64,000 bases of DNA from Thermodesulfovibrio sp. (lineage in GTDB: Bacteria; Nitrospirota; Thermodesulfovibrionia; Thermodesulfovibrionales; UBA6898): positions 1 through 64,000 of the forward strand of contig PNOC01000009.1 in NCBI GenBank assembly GCA_013824615.1. Reading direction: 5' to 3'. A model generated the notes under the pieces. It ran no database searches, was not told where the DNA came from, and saw only the letters and a program-made list of their open reading frames with translations. Below, in pieces: positions 1-8,130 of this stretch. Made by a program: the position numbers and the translations under genes. Each line of letters starts with the position of its first letter. The stretch's first letter is position 1.

Positions 1-41
1 ATAAAAAGAATTTGCAACAGTATGTCAGCCTGCTAAAATAG
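1..41 (+). CDS. C-terminal tail of an upstream gene (partial)
   Basis: The frame starting at base 3 reads KKNLQQYVSLLK and stops at TAG 39-41, followed by a good ribosome binding site (GGAGG, 51-55) for the next gene. Twelve residues are too few to name a family. Its close spacing to the ferritin-like gene suggests that the two are co-transcribed. It may simply be non-coding sequence. Confidence 0.3.
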   Translation, partial: KKNLQQYVSLLK

Positions 42-62
42 AAGAAAGAATGGAGGTGTACG

Positions 63-344
63 ATGCTTTCACAGATTCCGGTTAATCTGGCAAAGGTGAG
101 CAAAAAGGACCTGGACAAGGAGATCCTCAGGCTCGGGATGATCGCAGAACTCGATGCAGTCAATCTCTATGAGCAGCTCGCGTCAATGACGTCGAACAGC
201 AAAATCAAGGCTATCCTGCTTGATATCGCCAGGGAAGAAAAAACGCATGTCGGCGAATTCCAGGCCATGCTGCTGAAGCTCGACAAAGAGCAGGAGAAGG
301 AACTTGCCGAAGGGAAAAAAGAGGTAGACGAGATTTTGGGATAA
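63..344 (+). CDS. Encapsulin-associated ferritin-like protein
   Basis: A 93-residue all-helical protein. Residues ~28-38 (AELDAVNLYEQ) and ~57-68 (REEKTHVGEFQA) give the E...ExxH iron ligands of the short, half-ferritin encapsulated ferritins, which assemble as annular decamers with ferroxidase centres at dimer interfaces. From memory, the closest match is the ferritin-like domain fused to the Pyrococcus encapsulin. GGAGG lies 7 bases before the ATG. There is no shell gene downstream; it would have to lie to the left of the window. Residues after ~75 are charged (KEQEKELAEGKKEVDEILG) and could serve as the targeting tail. The family is fairly certain; encapsulation is inferred. Confidence 0.75.
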   Translation: MLSQIPVNLAKVSKKDLDKEILRLGMIAELDAVNLYEQLASMTSNSKIKAILLDIAREEKTHVGEFQAMLLKLDKEQEKELAEGKKEVDEILG

Positions 345-379
345 CAAAATGGGGATGGAATCCCACCACCATTTTGTTA
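342..379. terminator. Hairpin after the ferritin-like gene
   Basis: TAACAAAATGG (342-352) pairs perfectly with CCATTTTGTTA (369-379), and the left arm overlaps the stop codon. There is no clear U-tract, so this is a hairpin-type transcript end rather than a classical intrinsic terminator. Confidence 0.55.
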
Positions 380-414
380 TTGAATATAAGTGTCTAATCT
401 ATAACTTATCTATC

Positions 415-490
415 TGTCATTCCCCGACTTGATCGGGGAATCCAGTTTTTTAGGAAGCTCTGGATTGTCCGGTCAAGCCGGACAATGACA
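415..490. repeat. Dispersed palindromic repeat, copy 1
   Basis: Two inverted halves: TGTCATTCCCCG...GGGGAATCCAG (415-445) and CTGGATTGTCCGG...CCGGACAATGACA (460-490). Each half is itself a hairpin around a GATC or TCAAG centre. Related copies lie at 1075-1185, 15265-15336 and 18054-18090. This is a REP/MITE-like intergenic repeat with no coding capacity. Confidence 0.7.
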
Positions 491-516
491 CAATTATTGC
501 CAGTTATAAAAAATAA

Positions 517-1050
517 TCAGTCTCCCTCAAATTCCGTCTGGCAATAGGCCTTATAGCCTTTGGCCGCGAGCTTCTTTGCGCCTCCCACATCAGGCAGGTT
601 CACAATAAAGGCCATCTCGGCTACCACGCCGCCGAGTTTTTCTATCAGCGCTGCAGCAGCCAGGGCCGTGCCGCCGGTTGCGAGAAGGTCATCCACGAGG
701 AGGACCCTCTCACCTTTTGAGAGCGCGTCTTTATGTATCTCGACGGTGTCGGTGCCGTATTCGAGGGCATATTCATGGCTTATCGTCTCTCCGGGAAGTT
801 TCCCCTTCTTTCTGACCGGGATAAAACCCTTTCCGAGAGTATAGGAAAGCGCGCCGCCGATGATAAAACCGCGGGACTCGATACCGACGATCGTGTCAAA
901 AGCAATATCTCCTTTGACATACCTCTGGGTAAAATTATCGATCACCAGCCTGAAGCCGACCGGGTCCTTGATCAGCGTAGTGATGTCCCGAAACATGATC
1001 CCCTTTTTCGGGTGATCGGGTATGGTCCTGATTCTTGATTTTATCGTCAC
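517..1050 (-). CDS. apt: Adenine phosphoribosyltransferase
   Basis: Salvages adenine plus PRPP to AMP in the cytosol. The 177-residue protein carries the PRPP-binding motif VLLVDDLLATGGTA near residue 120 and the N-terminal IPDHPKKGIMFRDIT segment typical of Apt. I chose GTG at 1050 because GGAGG (complement of 1057-1061) sits 6 bases upstream and the length fits the family. An in-frame ATG at 1137 would add a tail encoded by the dispersed repeat (EPVEGLDSRLRISG), which is unlikely to be translated. Its neighbour mtnP, on the same strand, recycles methylthioadenosine to adenine, so the pair forms a purine and methionine salvage unit. Confidence 0.93.
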   Translation of the reverse strand: MTIKSRIRTIPDHPKKGIMFRDITTLIKDPVGFRLVIDNFTQRYVKGDIAFDTIVGIESRGFIIGGALSYTLGKGFIPVRKKGKLPGETISHEYALEYGTDTVEIHKDALSKGERVLLVDDLLATGGTALAAAALIEKLGGVVAEMAFIVNLPDVGGAKKLAAKGYKAYCQTEFEGD

Positions 1051-1074
1051 AATAAACCTCCTTGAATTTTTGTT

Positions 1075-1185
1075 TGTCATTCCCGAAATCCTTAGTCGGG
1101 AATCCAACCCTTCGACAGGCTCAGGATGACCGGTCATGGTGAGCTTGTCGAACCATGGATCCCCGGGTCAAGCCCGAGGATGACA
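1075..1185. repeat. Dispersed palindromic repeat, copy 2 (composite)
   Basis: Starts with TGTCATTCCCG...CGGGAATCCA and continues into TTCGACAGGCTCA...TGAGCTTGTCGAA and ATGGATCCCCGGGTCAAGCCCGAGGATGACA. The last part matches copy 4 at 18054-18090 almost base for base. It lies between mtnP and apt, so it sits in the 5' leader of apt. Confidence 0.7.
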
Positions 1186-1211
1186 GCTCTCACTTTATCC
1201 ACAAACTCTAT

Positions 1212-1976
1212 TTATGAACAGCTACACTCAGTATTGGTTATCTTTGAAATCGCCCTCACCAGGAGTTTTTTCACATTCTCCGAGTTCTTCTGCATGATCG
1301 CAAGGATCATCTCCCAGGTCACCGGCTCCTCACCCTCTTTCCAGCAGTCGTAGTCTGTTGACATCGCAATCGACTGATAGCAAATCCCTGCCTCACGGGC
1401 AAGGACAACCTCCGGCACGGTCGACATGTTAATGACATCCGCCCCGAACAGCCTGAACATATGAGATTCGGCCTTCGTTGAAAAGCGCGGTCCCTCAATC
1501 GTGATGACCGTCCCCTTGCCATGGTGCCGCAGCTTGAGCTCCTTTGCCGAGGAAGTCAGGATCTTCCGGAGGTCAGCGCAGAACGGTTCGGCCATAGGGG
1601 TGTGGACCACCTTTTTATCGTGAAAGGTAAGCTGGCGATGCCTTGTGAAATCGATGAACTGGTCTAAGAAAACCAGATCGCCCGGCTTTATCTTCTCTTT
1701 GAGTGATCCGACCGCAGTCGTCGCCAGGATATGGGTGCAGCCTTCTTTTTTCAGGGCATGGATATTCGCCCGGTAATTGACGCCAGTGGGATAGATTGAG
1801 TGCTTTTTCCCATGACGGGCGAGGATAACAACATCGGCCCCTTCAATCTTGCCAATAGTCAGAGCCGATGACGGACTGCCATAGGGGGTAGTTACCTTCT
1901 TTTCCTTCTTGCTCTTTAAAAGCTGCGGATCGTCAAGCCCCGACCCGCCGATAATGCCTATTTTGATGGTTGCCAT
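1212..1976 (-). CDS. mtnP: S-methyl-5'-thioadenosine phosphorylase
   Basis: Phosphorolysis of 5'-methylthioadenosine to adenine and methylthioribose-1-phosphate. The 254 residues begin with [12 protein letters not shown], the phosphate-binding loop of the PNP/MTAP family. GPRFSTKAE and the substrate-site segment [15 protein letters not shown] lie in mid-protein, and MSTDYDCW is the MTAP rather than PNP version of the later segment. AAAGGAG precedes the ATG. It lies upstream of apt, which would use the adenine product. The last residues are unusually Cys-rich (TECSCS). Confidence 0.92.
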   Translation of the reverse strand: MATIKIGIIGGSGLDDPQLLKSKKEKKVTTPYGSPSSALTIGKIEGADVVILARHGKKHSIYPTGVNYRANIHALKKEGCTHILATTAVGSLKEKIKPGDLVFLDQFIDFTRHRQLTFHDKKVVHTPMAEPFCADLRKILTSSAKELKLRHHGKGTVITIEGPRFSTKAESHMFRLFGADVINMSTVPEVVLAREAGICYQSIAMSTDYDCWKEGEEPVTWEMILAIMQKNSENVKKLLVRAISKITNTECSCS

Positions 1977-2060
1977 AATACTCCTTTATTCATTGCAGCT
2001 GTTTAGACAAGATATCCAAAGACAGAATATATTGTCAATATACAGGATCTATATTCGGGG

Positions 2061-2708
2061 CTACGTCTTCTTTGAAATCTCTTTCAGCCAGGCGATCCAC
2101 TCACTGATACCCTCACCGGTCCGGCAGGAGACCTCGAATATCTTCAGGCCGGGATTGAGGGACAGAGCGTCTTTCCTGATTTTCTCCATATCCACGTTGG
2201 TATACGGCACCAGGTCGATTTTATTAAGGACAAGGGCCGATGACTCCTGAAACATGAGCGGATATTTAAGCGGTTTGTCATGGCCTTCGGTGATGCTCAG
2301 CAGCATCACCTTCATGTTCTCACCGACCTTGAACTCGGCAGGGCAGACGAGGTTGCCGACATTTTCGATGACCAGAATGTCCAGGGTATCAAGTGGCAGC
2401 TCTCCGAGCACCTCGTAGATCATATTCGCATCGAGGTGGCAGGCCCCACCGGTATTGATCTGAACCACCGGAGCCCCGAGCCTTTCGACCCGCTCGGCAT
2501 CATCCGTACCGGCAATATCTCCTTCGATAACGCCAATCTTCAACTCTGTCTTCTGTTCAAGCGTCTTTTCGAGGAGCGAGGTCTTGCCCGCGCCCGGTGC
2601 GCTCATGAGATTTATCACAAAAACTCCGGCAATATCAAAAAGTCGCCTGTTTTCGACTGCTATCCTGTCGTTCGCCTCAAGTATTTTTGTCGCAACCTTT
2701 ACCTTCAT
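2061..2708 (-). CDS. hypB: Hydrogenase/urease nickel incorporation GTPase HypB
   Basis: A cytosolic GTPase that delivers Ni to [NiFe]-hydrogenase precursors with HypA. The 215 residues contain the P-loop SAPGAGKTS (~36-44), IEGDIAGTDDAER (switch region), the metal-binding context NTGGACHLDANM (Cys and His for intersubunit Ni/Zn), and NKIDLVPY (guanine specificity). The N-terminal His-rich stretch and the CxxCGC motif of E. coli HypB are absent, so this is the short form. Its ATG overlaps the hypA stop (2705-2708), indicating translational coupling. No hydrogenase, urease or other hyp genes are in the window. Confidence 0.93.
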   Translation of the reverse strand: MKVKVATKILEANDRIAVENRRLFDIAGVFVINLMSAPGAGKTSLLEKTLEQKTELKIGVIEGDIAGTDDAERVERLGAPVVQINTGGACHLDANMIYEVLGELPLDTLDILVIENVGNLVCPAEFKVGENMKVMLLSITEGHDKPLKYPLMFQESSALVLNKIDLVPYTNVDMEKIRKDALSLNPGLKIFEVSCRTGEGISEWIAWLKEISKKT

Positions 2709-3049
2709 GAAACCTCCATATCAATAATATCAAGCTCGCGGCCGGCGGTCATTAAAAAAGACTGGCTCGCGCATTCCGGACAGGCAAGGACATACTCCGC
2801 CTCTGTCGTGAAGACCGCGCCGCAGTCGCGGCAGTTGCCGGTCAGGGGGACTTCCTCAATTTCGAGCAGCGCATTGCCGGCAATGGTATCGCCCTTCGTG
2901 GCTTCGAACGCAAAAGCAAGGGCGTCCGGCATTATCCCGGACGCCCTGCCGATTTTGATGCGCACAGCGTCTATTCTGGAATAGCCCTCTTTTCTGCACT
3001 GCGCGGTAATGATTTCCAGCAGATTAAGGGCTATCGAGACTTCATGCAT
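2705..3049 (-). CDS. hypA: Nickel metallochaperone HypA
   Basis: The partner of HypB in Ni delivery. The 114-residue protein starts with MHEVSIA, whose amino terminus and His2 form the Ni site, and carries a zinc site from two CxxC motifs (CRDC ~73-76 and CPEC ~91-94). Length and order match the family exactly. It begins immediately after the ytxH stop and overlaps hypB by four bases, so hypA-hypB form a tight operon. Confidence 0.94.
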   Translation of the reverse strand: MHEVSIALNLLEIITAQCRKEGYSRIDAVRIKIGRASGIMPDALAFAFEATKGDTIAGNALLEIEEVPLTGNCRDCGAVFTTEAEYVLACPECASQSFLMTAGRELDIIDMEVS

Positions 3050-3394
3050 TTAAGCCTTTGAAAGCCTCTCCTTCTCTTTCTCGTAGGCATCTTTGCCGGC
3101 ATCAACCGCTGCCTTGAAGATAGACTTCTTCTCTTCGTACATGTCTTTGCCCTCGCCGACGATATCCGTGACCTTATGTTTTGCCTCGTCGACGAAGCCT
3201 GATGTCTTTTCCTTTACCTGGTCTGCCAGCCCGGTGGTTTTGTCCTTTACATCATCGGCAAACTCCTTGATTTTCTTCCTTGTCTCCTCGCCGGACTGCG
3301 GCGCCAGCAGAAGTGCGAGGCCTGCACCGACAATGCCGCCCAGCAGAAAGGACATGAGTACTGAACCTGTGCTGAAACCTTCTTCTTCTCTCAT
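3050..3394 (-). CDS. YtxH domain-containing protein
   Basis: A 114-residue protein with one glycine-rich membrane segment (SFLLGGIVGAGLALLLAPQSG, split here as residues ~12-32), followed by long charged amphipathic helices with repeated VKDK/VKEK-type heptads. This is the YtxH/gas-vesicle-like family often linked to envelope stress. It directly follows a DUF948 gene with a four-base overlap; YtxH and DUF948 proteins are frequent neighbours. The precise function is unknown. Confidence 0.75.
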   Translation of the reverse strand: MREEEGFSTGSVLMSFLLGGIVGAGLALLLAPQSGEETRKKIKEFADDVKDKTTGLADQVKEKTSGFVDEAKHKVTDIVGEGKDMYEEKKSIFKAAVDAGKDAYEKEKERLSKA

Positions 3395-3774
3395 CGTCTG
3401 TCTCCTCTTTTTAGTAGATTTGTAAGGATAAAGCCTACGGCAGCCGTGACGCCGGTTCGCAGACTCATCATGCGGATAGCCGTCGAAGCCCCGGTACTGC
3501 TGACCAGGGCATTAAAAGCCCCTACAGACCGGCCGACATCTCCAACTGCCCTCGAAAAGATTTTAATATTTTCAGTCACCTGTTCCACATTCCCGGTCAC
3601 GCTGTTGAGCGTGCGCAGGTTCTTCTGGAGTTCATCCAGGGCAGGGTTCAGGTTCCTTTCAACCGTATTTCTCAATGCTTCTACCGTGCGTCTCAACTCA
3701 ATCAGCAGGGGGATGAGATATGCAGCAACCGCGCCAAGGACTACCGCAATGATAATCAGCCATATATTGTTCAT
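3391..3774 (-). CDS. DUF948 domain-containing membrane protein
   Basis: A 127-residue protein with an N-terminal membrane helix (NNIWLIIIAVVLGAVAAYLI), then a long helix with regular LRxT..LNP/N repeats (RRTVEALRNTVERN...LRTLNSVTGNVEQ) typical of DUF948. The ATG at 3774 is preferred because AGGAGG is centred 10 bases upstream; the open frame extends to 3993, but nothing upstream looks coding. It overlaps ytxH by four bases, forming a two-gene envelope unit of unknown role. Confidence 0.72.
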   Translation of the reverse strand: MNNIWLIIIAVVLGAVAAYLIPLLIELRRTVEALRNTVERNLNPALDELQKNLRTLNSVTGNVEQVTENIKIFSRAVGDVGRSVGAFNALVSSTGASTAIRMMSLRTGVTAAVGFILTNLLKRGDRR

Positions 3775-3952
3775 AGACAAGCCTCCTGGAATGATTATAT
3801 CATAATCAGGAGGCCCGAGATAATCATCCGGGACAGAATACAAACTCCTGCCGGGACTGACTGCGGAATGCCCCCTGATGAGGGCCATAACAGTTGCCCT
3901 CCCTGTTAATATAGAAATGGTAGTTATAACTGTATGATACGTAAAGGATTTT

Positions 3953-5059
3953 ATGGTATTCTGTAGCATGATGACTGATGAATACCTCATCAAAAGAACT
4001 TTGTCACTAGCGGCGAGAGCCTATGGCAGGACCAGCCCGAATCCGATGGTAGGGGCTGTCGTAGTTAAAGGCAGCAGAATTATTGCGGAAGGCTATCATA
4101 AAAAAGCAGGCACCCCGCACGCAGAGGCAATCGCTCTTGAAAAAGCCGGAGGAAAAGCACGGGGCGCTACACTCTATGTCAGCCTGGAGCCCTGCTGCCA
4201 CCGGGACAAGCGGACCCCTCCCTGCACGGAAAAAATAATAGCATCGGGCATCGGCAAAGTCGTCATCGCCATGCAGGACCCCAATCCAAAGGTAGGGGGA
4301 AAAGGCATCGCAGAACTCCGCAGGGCAGGAATTGAGGTCGTATCGGGAATACTTGAAACACGGGCTCGGGCCCTCAATGAATACTATATCAGACATGTAA
4401 CGACCGGCAGGCCGTTCGTTATCCTGAAGGCGGCAATGACCCTGGACGGGAAGATAGCAACACCAAAAGGGGAATCCAAATGGATAACCGGCGAAAAAGC
4501 CCGCAGGGAGGTTCATCGACTGAGGGGGGGAGTCGACGCCATCCTCTCCGCCATCGGAACGGTAAAGGCCGACGATCCCAGCCTGACCTGCCGGACCGGA
4601 AGATACAAGAGTCCGCTCCGGATCATCCTGGACTCTGAACTTGAGATCAGTACCCGTGCCCGCGTGCTGACCGTTCCCCCGGAAACTATGATCGTTACGA
4701 AAAAAAATACCCATGAGAATAAAAAGAAAATACTCAGAGAAAAAGGCATCACCATCCTTGAACATGAGGGGGCACGGGCTGACCTCACCTTATTGATGCA
4801 GGAGCTGGGCGGGAGAGGCATCACTTCTGTTCTGATCGAGGGCGGCTCGTCCCTGAATGCCTCCGCTTTCGAAAGCGGTATCGTTGACAAGGTGATGTTT
4901 TTCATAGCACCGAAAATCATCGGGGGAAGGGATTCGTTCCCGGTTGTAGGAGGCAGCTCATATCGCAGTCTTGCCCGGGCGTACCGCATAGCGGGTATGC
5001 AGATAAAAAGGTTCGAAGAGGATATACTGATTACGGGATATGCAGAGAGGCACCCTTGA
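3953..5059 (+). CDS. ribD: Bifunctional riboflavin deaminase/reductase RibD
   Basis: Second and third steps of riboflavin synthesis: deamination of the pyrimidine then NADPH reduction. Residues 1-150 form the cytidine-deaminase domain with HAE (TPHAEAIAL) and PCCHRDKRTPPC zinc ligands. Residues ~150-368 form the reductase domain (KAAMTLDGKIATPKGESKWITG and LIEGGSSLNASAF). AAAGGA lies 4 bases before the ATG at 3953; ATG codons at 3968 and 3971 would give an N-terminus closer to the family norm (MTDEYLIKR). No other rib genes or FMN riboswitch are nearby. Confidence 0.93.
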   Translation: MVFCSMMTDEYLIKRTLSLAARAYGRTSPNPMVGAVVVKGSRIIAEGYHKKAGTPHAEAIALEKAGGKARGATLYVSLEPCCHRDKRTPPCTEKIIASGIGKVVIAMQDPNPKVGGKGIAELRRAGIEVVSGILETRARALNEYYIRHVTTGRPFVILKAAMTLDGKIATPKGESKWITGEKARREVHRLRGGVDAILSAIGTVKADDPSLTCRTGRYKSPLRIILDSELEISTRARVLTVPPETMIVTKKNTHENKKKILREKGITILEHEGARADLTLLMQELGGRGITSVLIEGGSSLNASAFESGIVDKVMFFIAPKIIGGRDSFPVVGGSSYRSLARAYRIAGMQIKRFEEDILITGYAERHP

Positions 5060-5061
5060 CG

Positions 5062-5090
5062 TTGTATTGCCTTTCGGCGGATGGTACTAT
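5062..5090 (+). promoter_or_regulatory. Sigma70-type promoter for the 5130-6253 gene pair
   Basis: TTGTAT (5062-5067), a 17-base spacer and TACTAT (5085-5090). Predicted start near 5097, leaving a 33-base leader with AGGAGG before the ATG at 5130. Confidence 0.5.
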
Positions 5091-5129
5091 TCTATTTTTT
5101 GAGCATATTAATATAAACCAGGAGGATAC

Positions 5130-5492
5130 ATGACAGAAATAAAGAAATTCACCCGTTGGCACCTTCAGGACGAAGACCTTACCGGACTCAATCCGGTCAA
5201 GGCAAGAGACCTTATTGTCAAGTGCTTTTTCGAAGCCCAGAAGGAGACTTTTGCACGGATAAAGCAGGACATGGGCGGTTCGACCAGTGACAAAGATCTG
5301 ATGAATAATGTCCTGGCCTCAATCAAGATGGTTTTCAGGGAAGTTGGTTCTGATTTCGAGAGCCCGACAAAAGAAGGTATCATGAAGGCAGTTGAAACGC
5401 TGGCAAAAAAGGCCGGCTCCTGGGGAACACCTCCGGATATCATCGAATTTCATAAGGGCCAGATCATGAAGGTCCTCGGCTATTTGCGGTAA
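5130..5492 (+). CDS. Conserved small protein of unknown function
   Basis: A 120-residue soluble, mostly helical protein with no signal peptide or membrane segment. I do not recognise a named domain. The middle reads SDKDLMNNVLASIKMVFREVG and the C-terminus TPPDIIEFHKGQIMKVLGYLR. Strong ribosome binding site (AGGAGG). It ends 5 bases before the TPR gene at 5498, so the two are almost certainly co-translated and may act together. Confidence 0.6.
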   Translation: MTEIKKFTRWHLQDEDLTGLNPVKARDLIVKCFFEAQKETFARIKQDMGGSTSDKDLMNNVLASIKMVFREVGSDFESPTKEGIMKAVETLAKKAGSWGTPPDIIEFHKGQIMKVLGYLR

Positions 5493-5497
5493 CTGCC

Positions 5498-6253
5498 ATG
5501 ACCTCCAAGTCCTCAGTTAAGATTGTCACGCGGCGCTCCCCGGAATGCAGCAGCAATATCGTCGTCGATAATATTACATACCATGTCCAGACAGAGGACC
5601 TGGGCAAGAAAACCTGCCGCTTGGCCACCCGGATCTACCAACGCGGAGAGGTCGTATTCTCCCGGGACCTGGACTATGCGCACCTCCTTAAGCTGAAGAA
5701 CTTTGATGAAAAACTCCAGGTCATGATGGAAAACCAGCACAAGTCGACAACTGATTTTTTTGTGCGCGAGCAGGCCGCCAAACAGAAACAGAAATCCCAC
5801 TATTTCGAGGAAGCCCAGGTCCTGCTGAAAAAAGGGGACGGGAAGTCAGCCATCATACTGCTGGAAGAGGCGCTCACAAAATTCCCGGGGGACCCTTTTC
5901 TCCTCTCGTACTTCGGATGCCTGACGGCCATCGTCAGGGGCAAACCGCGGGAGGGAACAGCAATCTGCCTCGAGGCCATCAAACGCCTCGATGAAACCAT
6001 ACCGTTTGGAAGCGAGTTCTTCCATCCTGTCTTTTATCTGAACCTCGGCAGAGCATACCTGAAGGATGAAAAAAAACAGGAGGCTGTTAACGCCTTTTAT
6101 TATGGACTGAAGAATGATCCTGACAATAAAGACATTCATCAGGAACTGGTAAAAATGGGGAACCGCCGCAAACTCCCGCTCCCCTTCCTGAAACGGTCAA
6201 ACCCTATCAATAAGTACATCGGACTGCTCACTTCGAAAGACCGGAAGAAATAA
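5498..6253 (+). CDS. TPR-repeat protein with a conserved N-terminal domain
   Basis: 251 residues, no signal peptide, so probably cytosolic. Residues 1-95 form a compact beta-rich domain (NITYHVQTEDLG, RIYQRGEVVFSRDLDY) that I cannot assign. Residues ~105-230 contain about three tetratricopeptide-like helical pairs (KKGDGKSAIILLEEALTKFP, VFYLNLGRAYLKDEKKQEAV, AFYYGLKNDPDNKDIHQEL). Partner of the preceding 120-residue protein. Probably a protein-interaction adaptor; function unknown. Confidence 0.6.
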   Translation: MTSKSSVKIVTRRSPECSSNIVVDNITYHVQTEDLGKKTCRLATRIYQRGEVVFSRDLDYAHLLKLKNFDEKLQVMMENQHKSTTDFFVREQAAKQKQKSHYFEEAQVLLKKGDGKSAIILLEEALTKFPGDPFLLSYFGCLTAIVRGKPREGTAICLEAIKRLDETIPFGSEFFHPVFYLNLGRAYLKDEKKQEAVNAFYYGLKNDPDNKDIHQELVKMGNRRKLPLPFLKRSNPINKYIGLLTSKDRKK

Positions 6254-6272
6254 TAGCGGACCAGGCTTATCT

Positions 6273-7151
6273 TCAGCCGGTAATGATGCTGCAGATCTCC
6301 TTGTAACGTTCCAGCGCCTTTGCAACCACCGCCTCGGGAAGCACCGGCCCCGGATAGGTCTGGTCCCAGTCGAGCGTAAGCAGATAGTCCCTGATTATCT
6401 GCTTGTCATAACTGTCCTGTGATTTACCCGGCTGATAGTCCTTCATTGACCAGAACCGCGATGAATCAGGCGTCAGCACCTCGTCGATGAGTATCAGCCT
6501 GTTGTCGTACATGCCGAACTCGAACTTGGTGTCTGCGATGATGATGCCCTTCTTCTCTGCTATGTCCCGCGCCCTTGTATAGATCTTCAGGCTCACCTCG
6601 CTCAGGCGTTCCGCTGTCTCCGGACTGACAATCTTCTTCATCTCTTCGAAGCTGATGTTCATATCATGCCCCTCCTCGGCCTTGGTGCTCGGTGTGAACA
6701 GAGGTTCGGGAAGCTTCGCTGATTCGAGGAGTCCGCCGGGGAGCTTAATGCCGCATACCGTGCCGCTCTTCTGGTACGATTTCCATCCGGAACCGGAGAG
6801 ATAGCCGCGCACAATGCATTCAACCGGCATCGGACTGGCCTTGCGGACCAGCATGCTCCGGCCCTCAAGCAGATGTTCATATTTGTGGAGCAGGGCAGGA
6901 TAATCCTTCACCTCGGTCGCCACAATATGGTTTTCTATGATCTCCTGCATCTGGCTGAACCAGAAGAGCGAAATCTGCGTGAGAATCTTTCCCTTGCCGG
7001 CAATGCCGTTGGGAAGCACCACATCAAAGGCTGATATTCTGTCCGTAGCGATAATCAGGAGCTTGTCGTCAATCTCGTAGACATCCCGCACCTTGCCCTT
7101 TCTCACCAGATTCAGTTCGCTTATATTTGTTTCGGTAATGACGTCGGTCAT
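6273..7151 (-). CDS. purC: Phosphoribosylaminoimidazole-succinocarboxamide synthase
   Basis: SAICAR synthetase of purine biosynthesis; ATP-dependent joining of CAIR and aspartate. The 292 residues contain VRKGKVRDVYEIDD, the ATP-site segment ATDRISAFDVVLPNGIAGKG, ECIVRGYLSGSGWKSY and KFEFGMYDN...LIDEVLTPDSSRFW. The ATG at 7151 has GGAGG 4 bases upstream and gives the family length; an in-frame ATG at 7184 would add 11 unrelated residues. It follows htpX closely but no other pur genes are present. Convergent with the TPR gene. Confidence 0.95.
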   Translation of the reverse strand: MTDVITETNISELNLVRKGKVRDVYEIDDKLLIIATDRISAFDVVLPNGIAGKGKILTQISLFWFSQMQEIIENHIVATEVKDYPALLHKYEHLLEGRSMLVRKASPMPVECIVRGYLSGSGWKSYQKSGTVCGIKLPGGLLESAKLPEPLFTPSTKAEEGHDMNISFEEMKKIVSPETAERLSEVSLKIYTRARDIAEKKGIIIADTKFEFGMYDNRLILIDEVLTPDSSRFWSMKDYQPGKSQDSYDKQIIRDYLLTLDWDQTYPGPVLPEAVVAKALERYKEICSIITG

Positions 7152-7185
7152 GGATCCTCCCGGAGTATGCAACTGCGTATCCACC

Positions 7186-8022
7186 TTACGCAGCCGATCT
7201 CATTGCCTGAAGGCGCGCGATTCTCTCTGCCACAGGTGGATGCGTACTGAACAGCTTCATCATGCCGCCGCCGCTGAAAGGACTGACGATCATCATATGG
7301 GCAGTAGCAGGCTGTGCATCCATCGGGATCATCTGCGAGCCCTGCTCGAGTTTCCGCAAGGCACCGGCCAGAGGCATCGGGTTGCCAAGCAGCCTCGCGC
7401 CGCCTTCATCCGCAGAGTATTCCCTCGATCGGGAGATAGCCATCTGGATAAGCATGGCAGCGATCGGGGCAAGAATCATCATCACGATCCCCGCAAGCGG
7501 ACTGCCGCCTTCATCATCATTATGTCTGCCGCCCATAAACAGGGCCATATGACCAAGGTAGCTTATGGCACCGGCGAGGGTCGCGGCAATAGTTCCGATC
7601 AGTATATCCCGATGCATCACGTGCGCCAGTTCATGCGCCATGACACCGGCCAGTTCTTCTTCGCTCAGCAGCCGCATAATACCTTCGGTCGCTGCCACTG
7701 CCGCATGCTTCGGATTCCGGCCGGTAGCAAAGGCATTGGGTGATTCATCCGGGATGATGTAGACCTTCGGCATCGGCATGCCTGCCTTCTGGCTTAACAT
7801 ACGCACGATGCGATAGAGCACCGGGGCCTCGGCTTCATCCACCTGGCGGGCCCGGTACATCGCAAGGACTATCTTATCACTGAAAAAATATGAGACAAAG
7901 TTCATGACACCCGCCATCAGCAGGGCGATCAGCATGCCCGACTGGCCACCAATAGCAGCTCCTCCCCATACGAGAAGAAGTGTCAGGAGTGTCATCAATA
8001 TCACTGTTTTCATTCCGTTCAT
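7186..8022 (-). CDS. htpX: M48 family membrane protease HtpX
   Basis: A membrane-bound zinc metalloprotease for quality control of misfolded inner-membrane proteins. 278 residues: two N-terminal membrane helices (residues ~3-45), zinc site [10 protein letters not shown] (~130-140), two further helices (~145-200) and the third ligand in [13 protein letters not shown]. Length and layout match HtpX. A consensus ribosome binding site (GAGGT) precedes the ATG. Confidence 0.93.
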   Translation of the reverse strand: MNGMKTVILMTLLTLLLVWGGAAIGGQSGMLIALLMAGVMNFVSYFFSDKIVLAMYRARQVDEAEAPVLYRIVRMLSQKAGMPMPKVYIIPDESPNAFATGRNPKHAAVAATEGIMRLLSEEELAGVMAHELAHVMHRDILIGTIAATLAGAISYLGHMALFMGGRHNDDEGGSPLAGIVMMILAPIAAMLIQMAISRSREYSADEGGARLLGNPMPLAGALRKLEQGSQMIPMDAQPATAHMMIVSPFSGGGMMKLFSTHPPVAERIARLQAMRSAA

Positions 8023-8130
8023 AATACCTCCTCATTCACGGTTGCTTCCTGCCCGGATAATCCGGACATTATTAACTCTATCTTTATTCTAAAGGTTCTG
8101 TTTCGGCAGCGTCAACGTCCTGAAAAAGGA

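Noticed and set aside
1051-1137. In-frame N-terminal extension of apt
   Set aside because: Encoded by the dispersed repeat; GTG at 1050 has a well-placed ribosome binding site and gives the family length.
3775-3952. FMN riboswitch upstream of ribD
   Set aside because: None of the conserved RFN blocks is present in the divergent gap.
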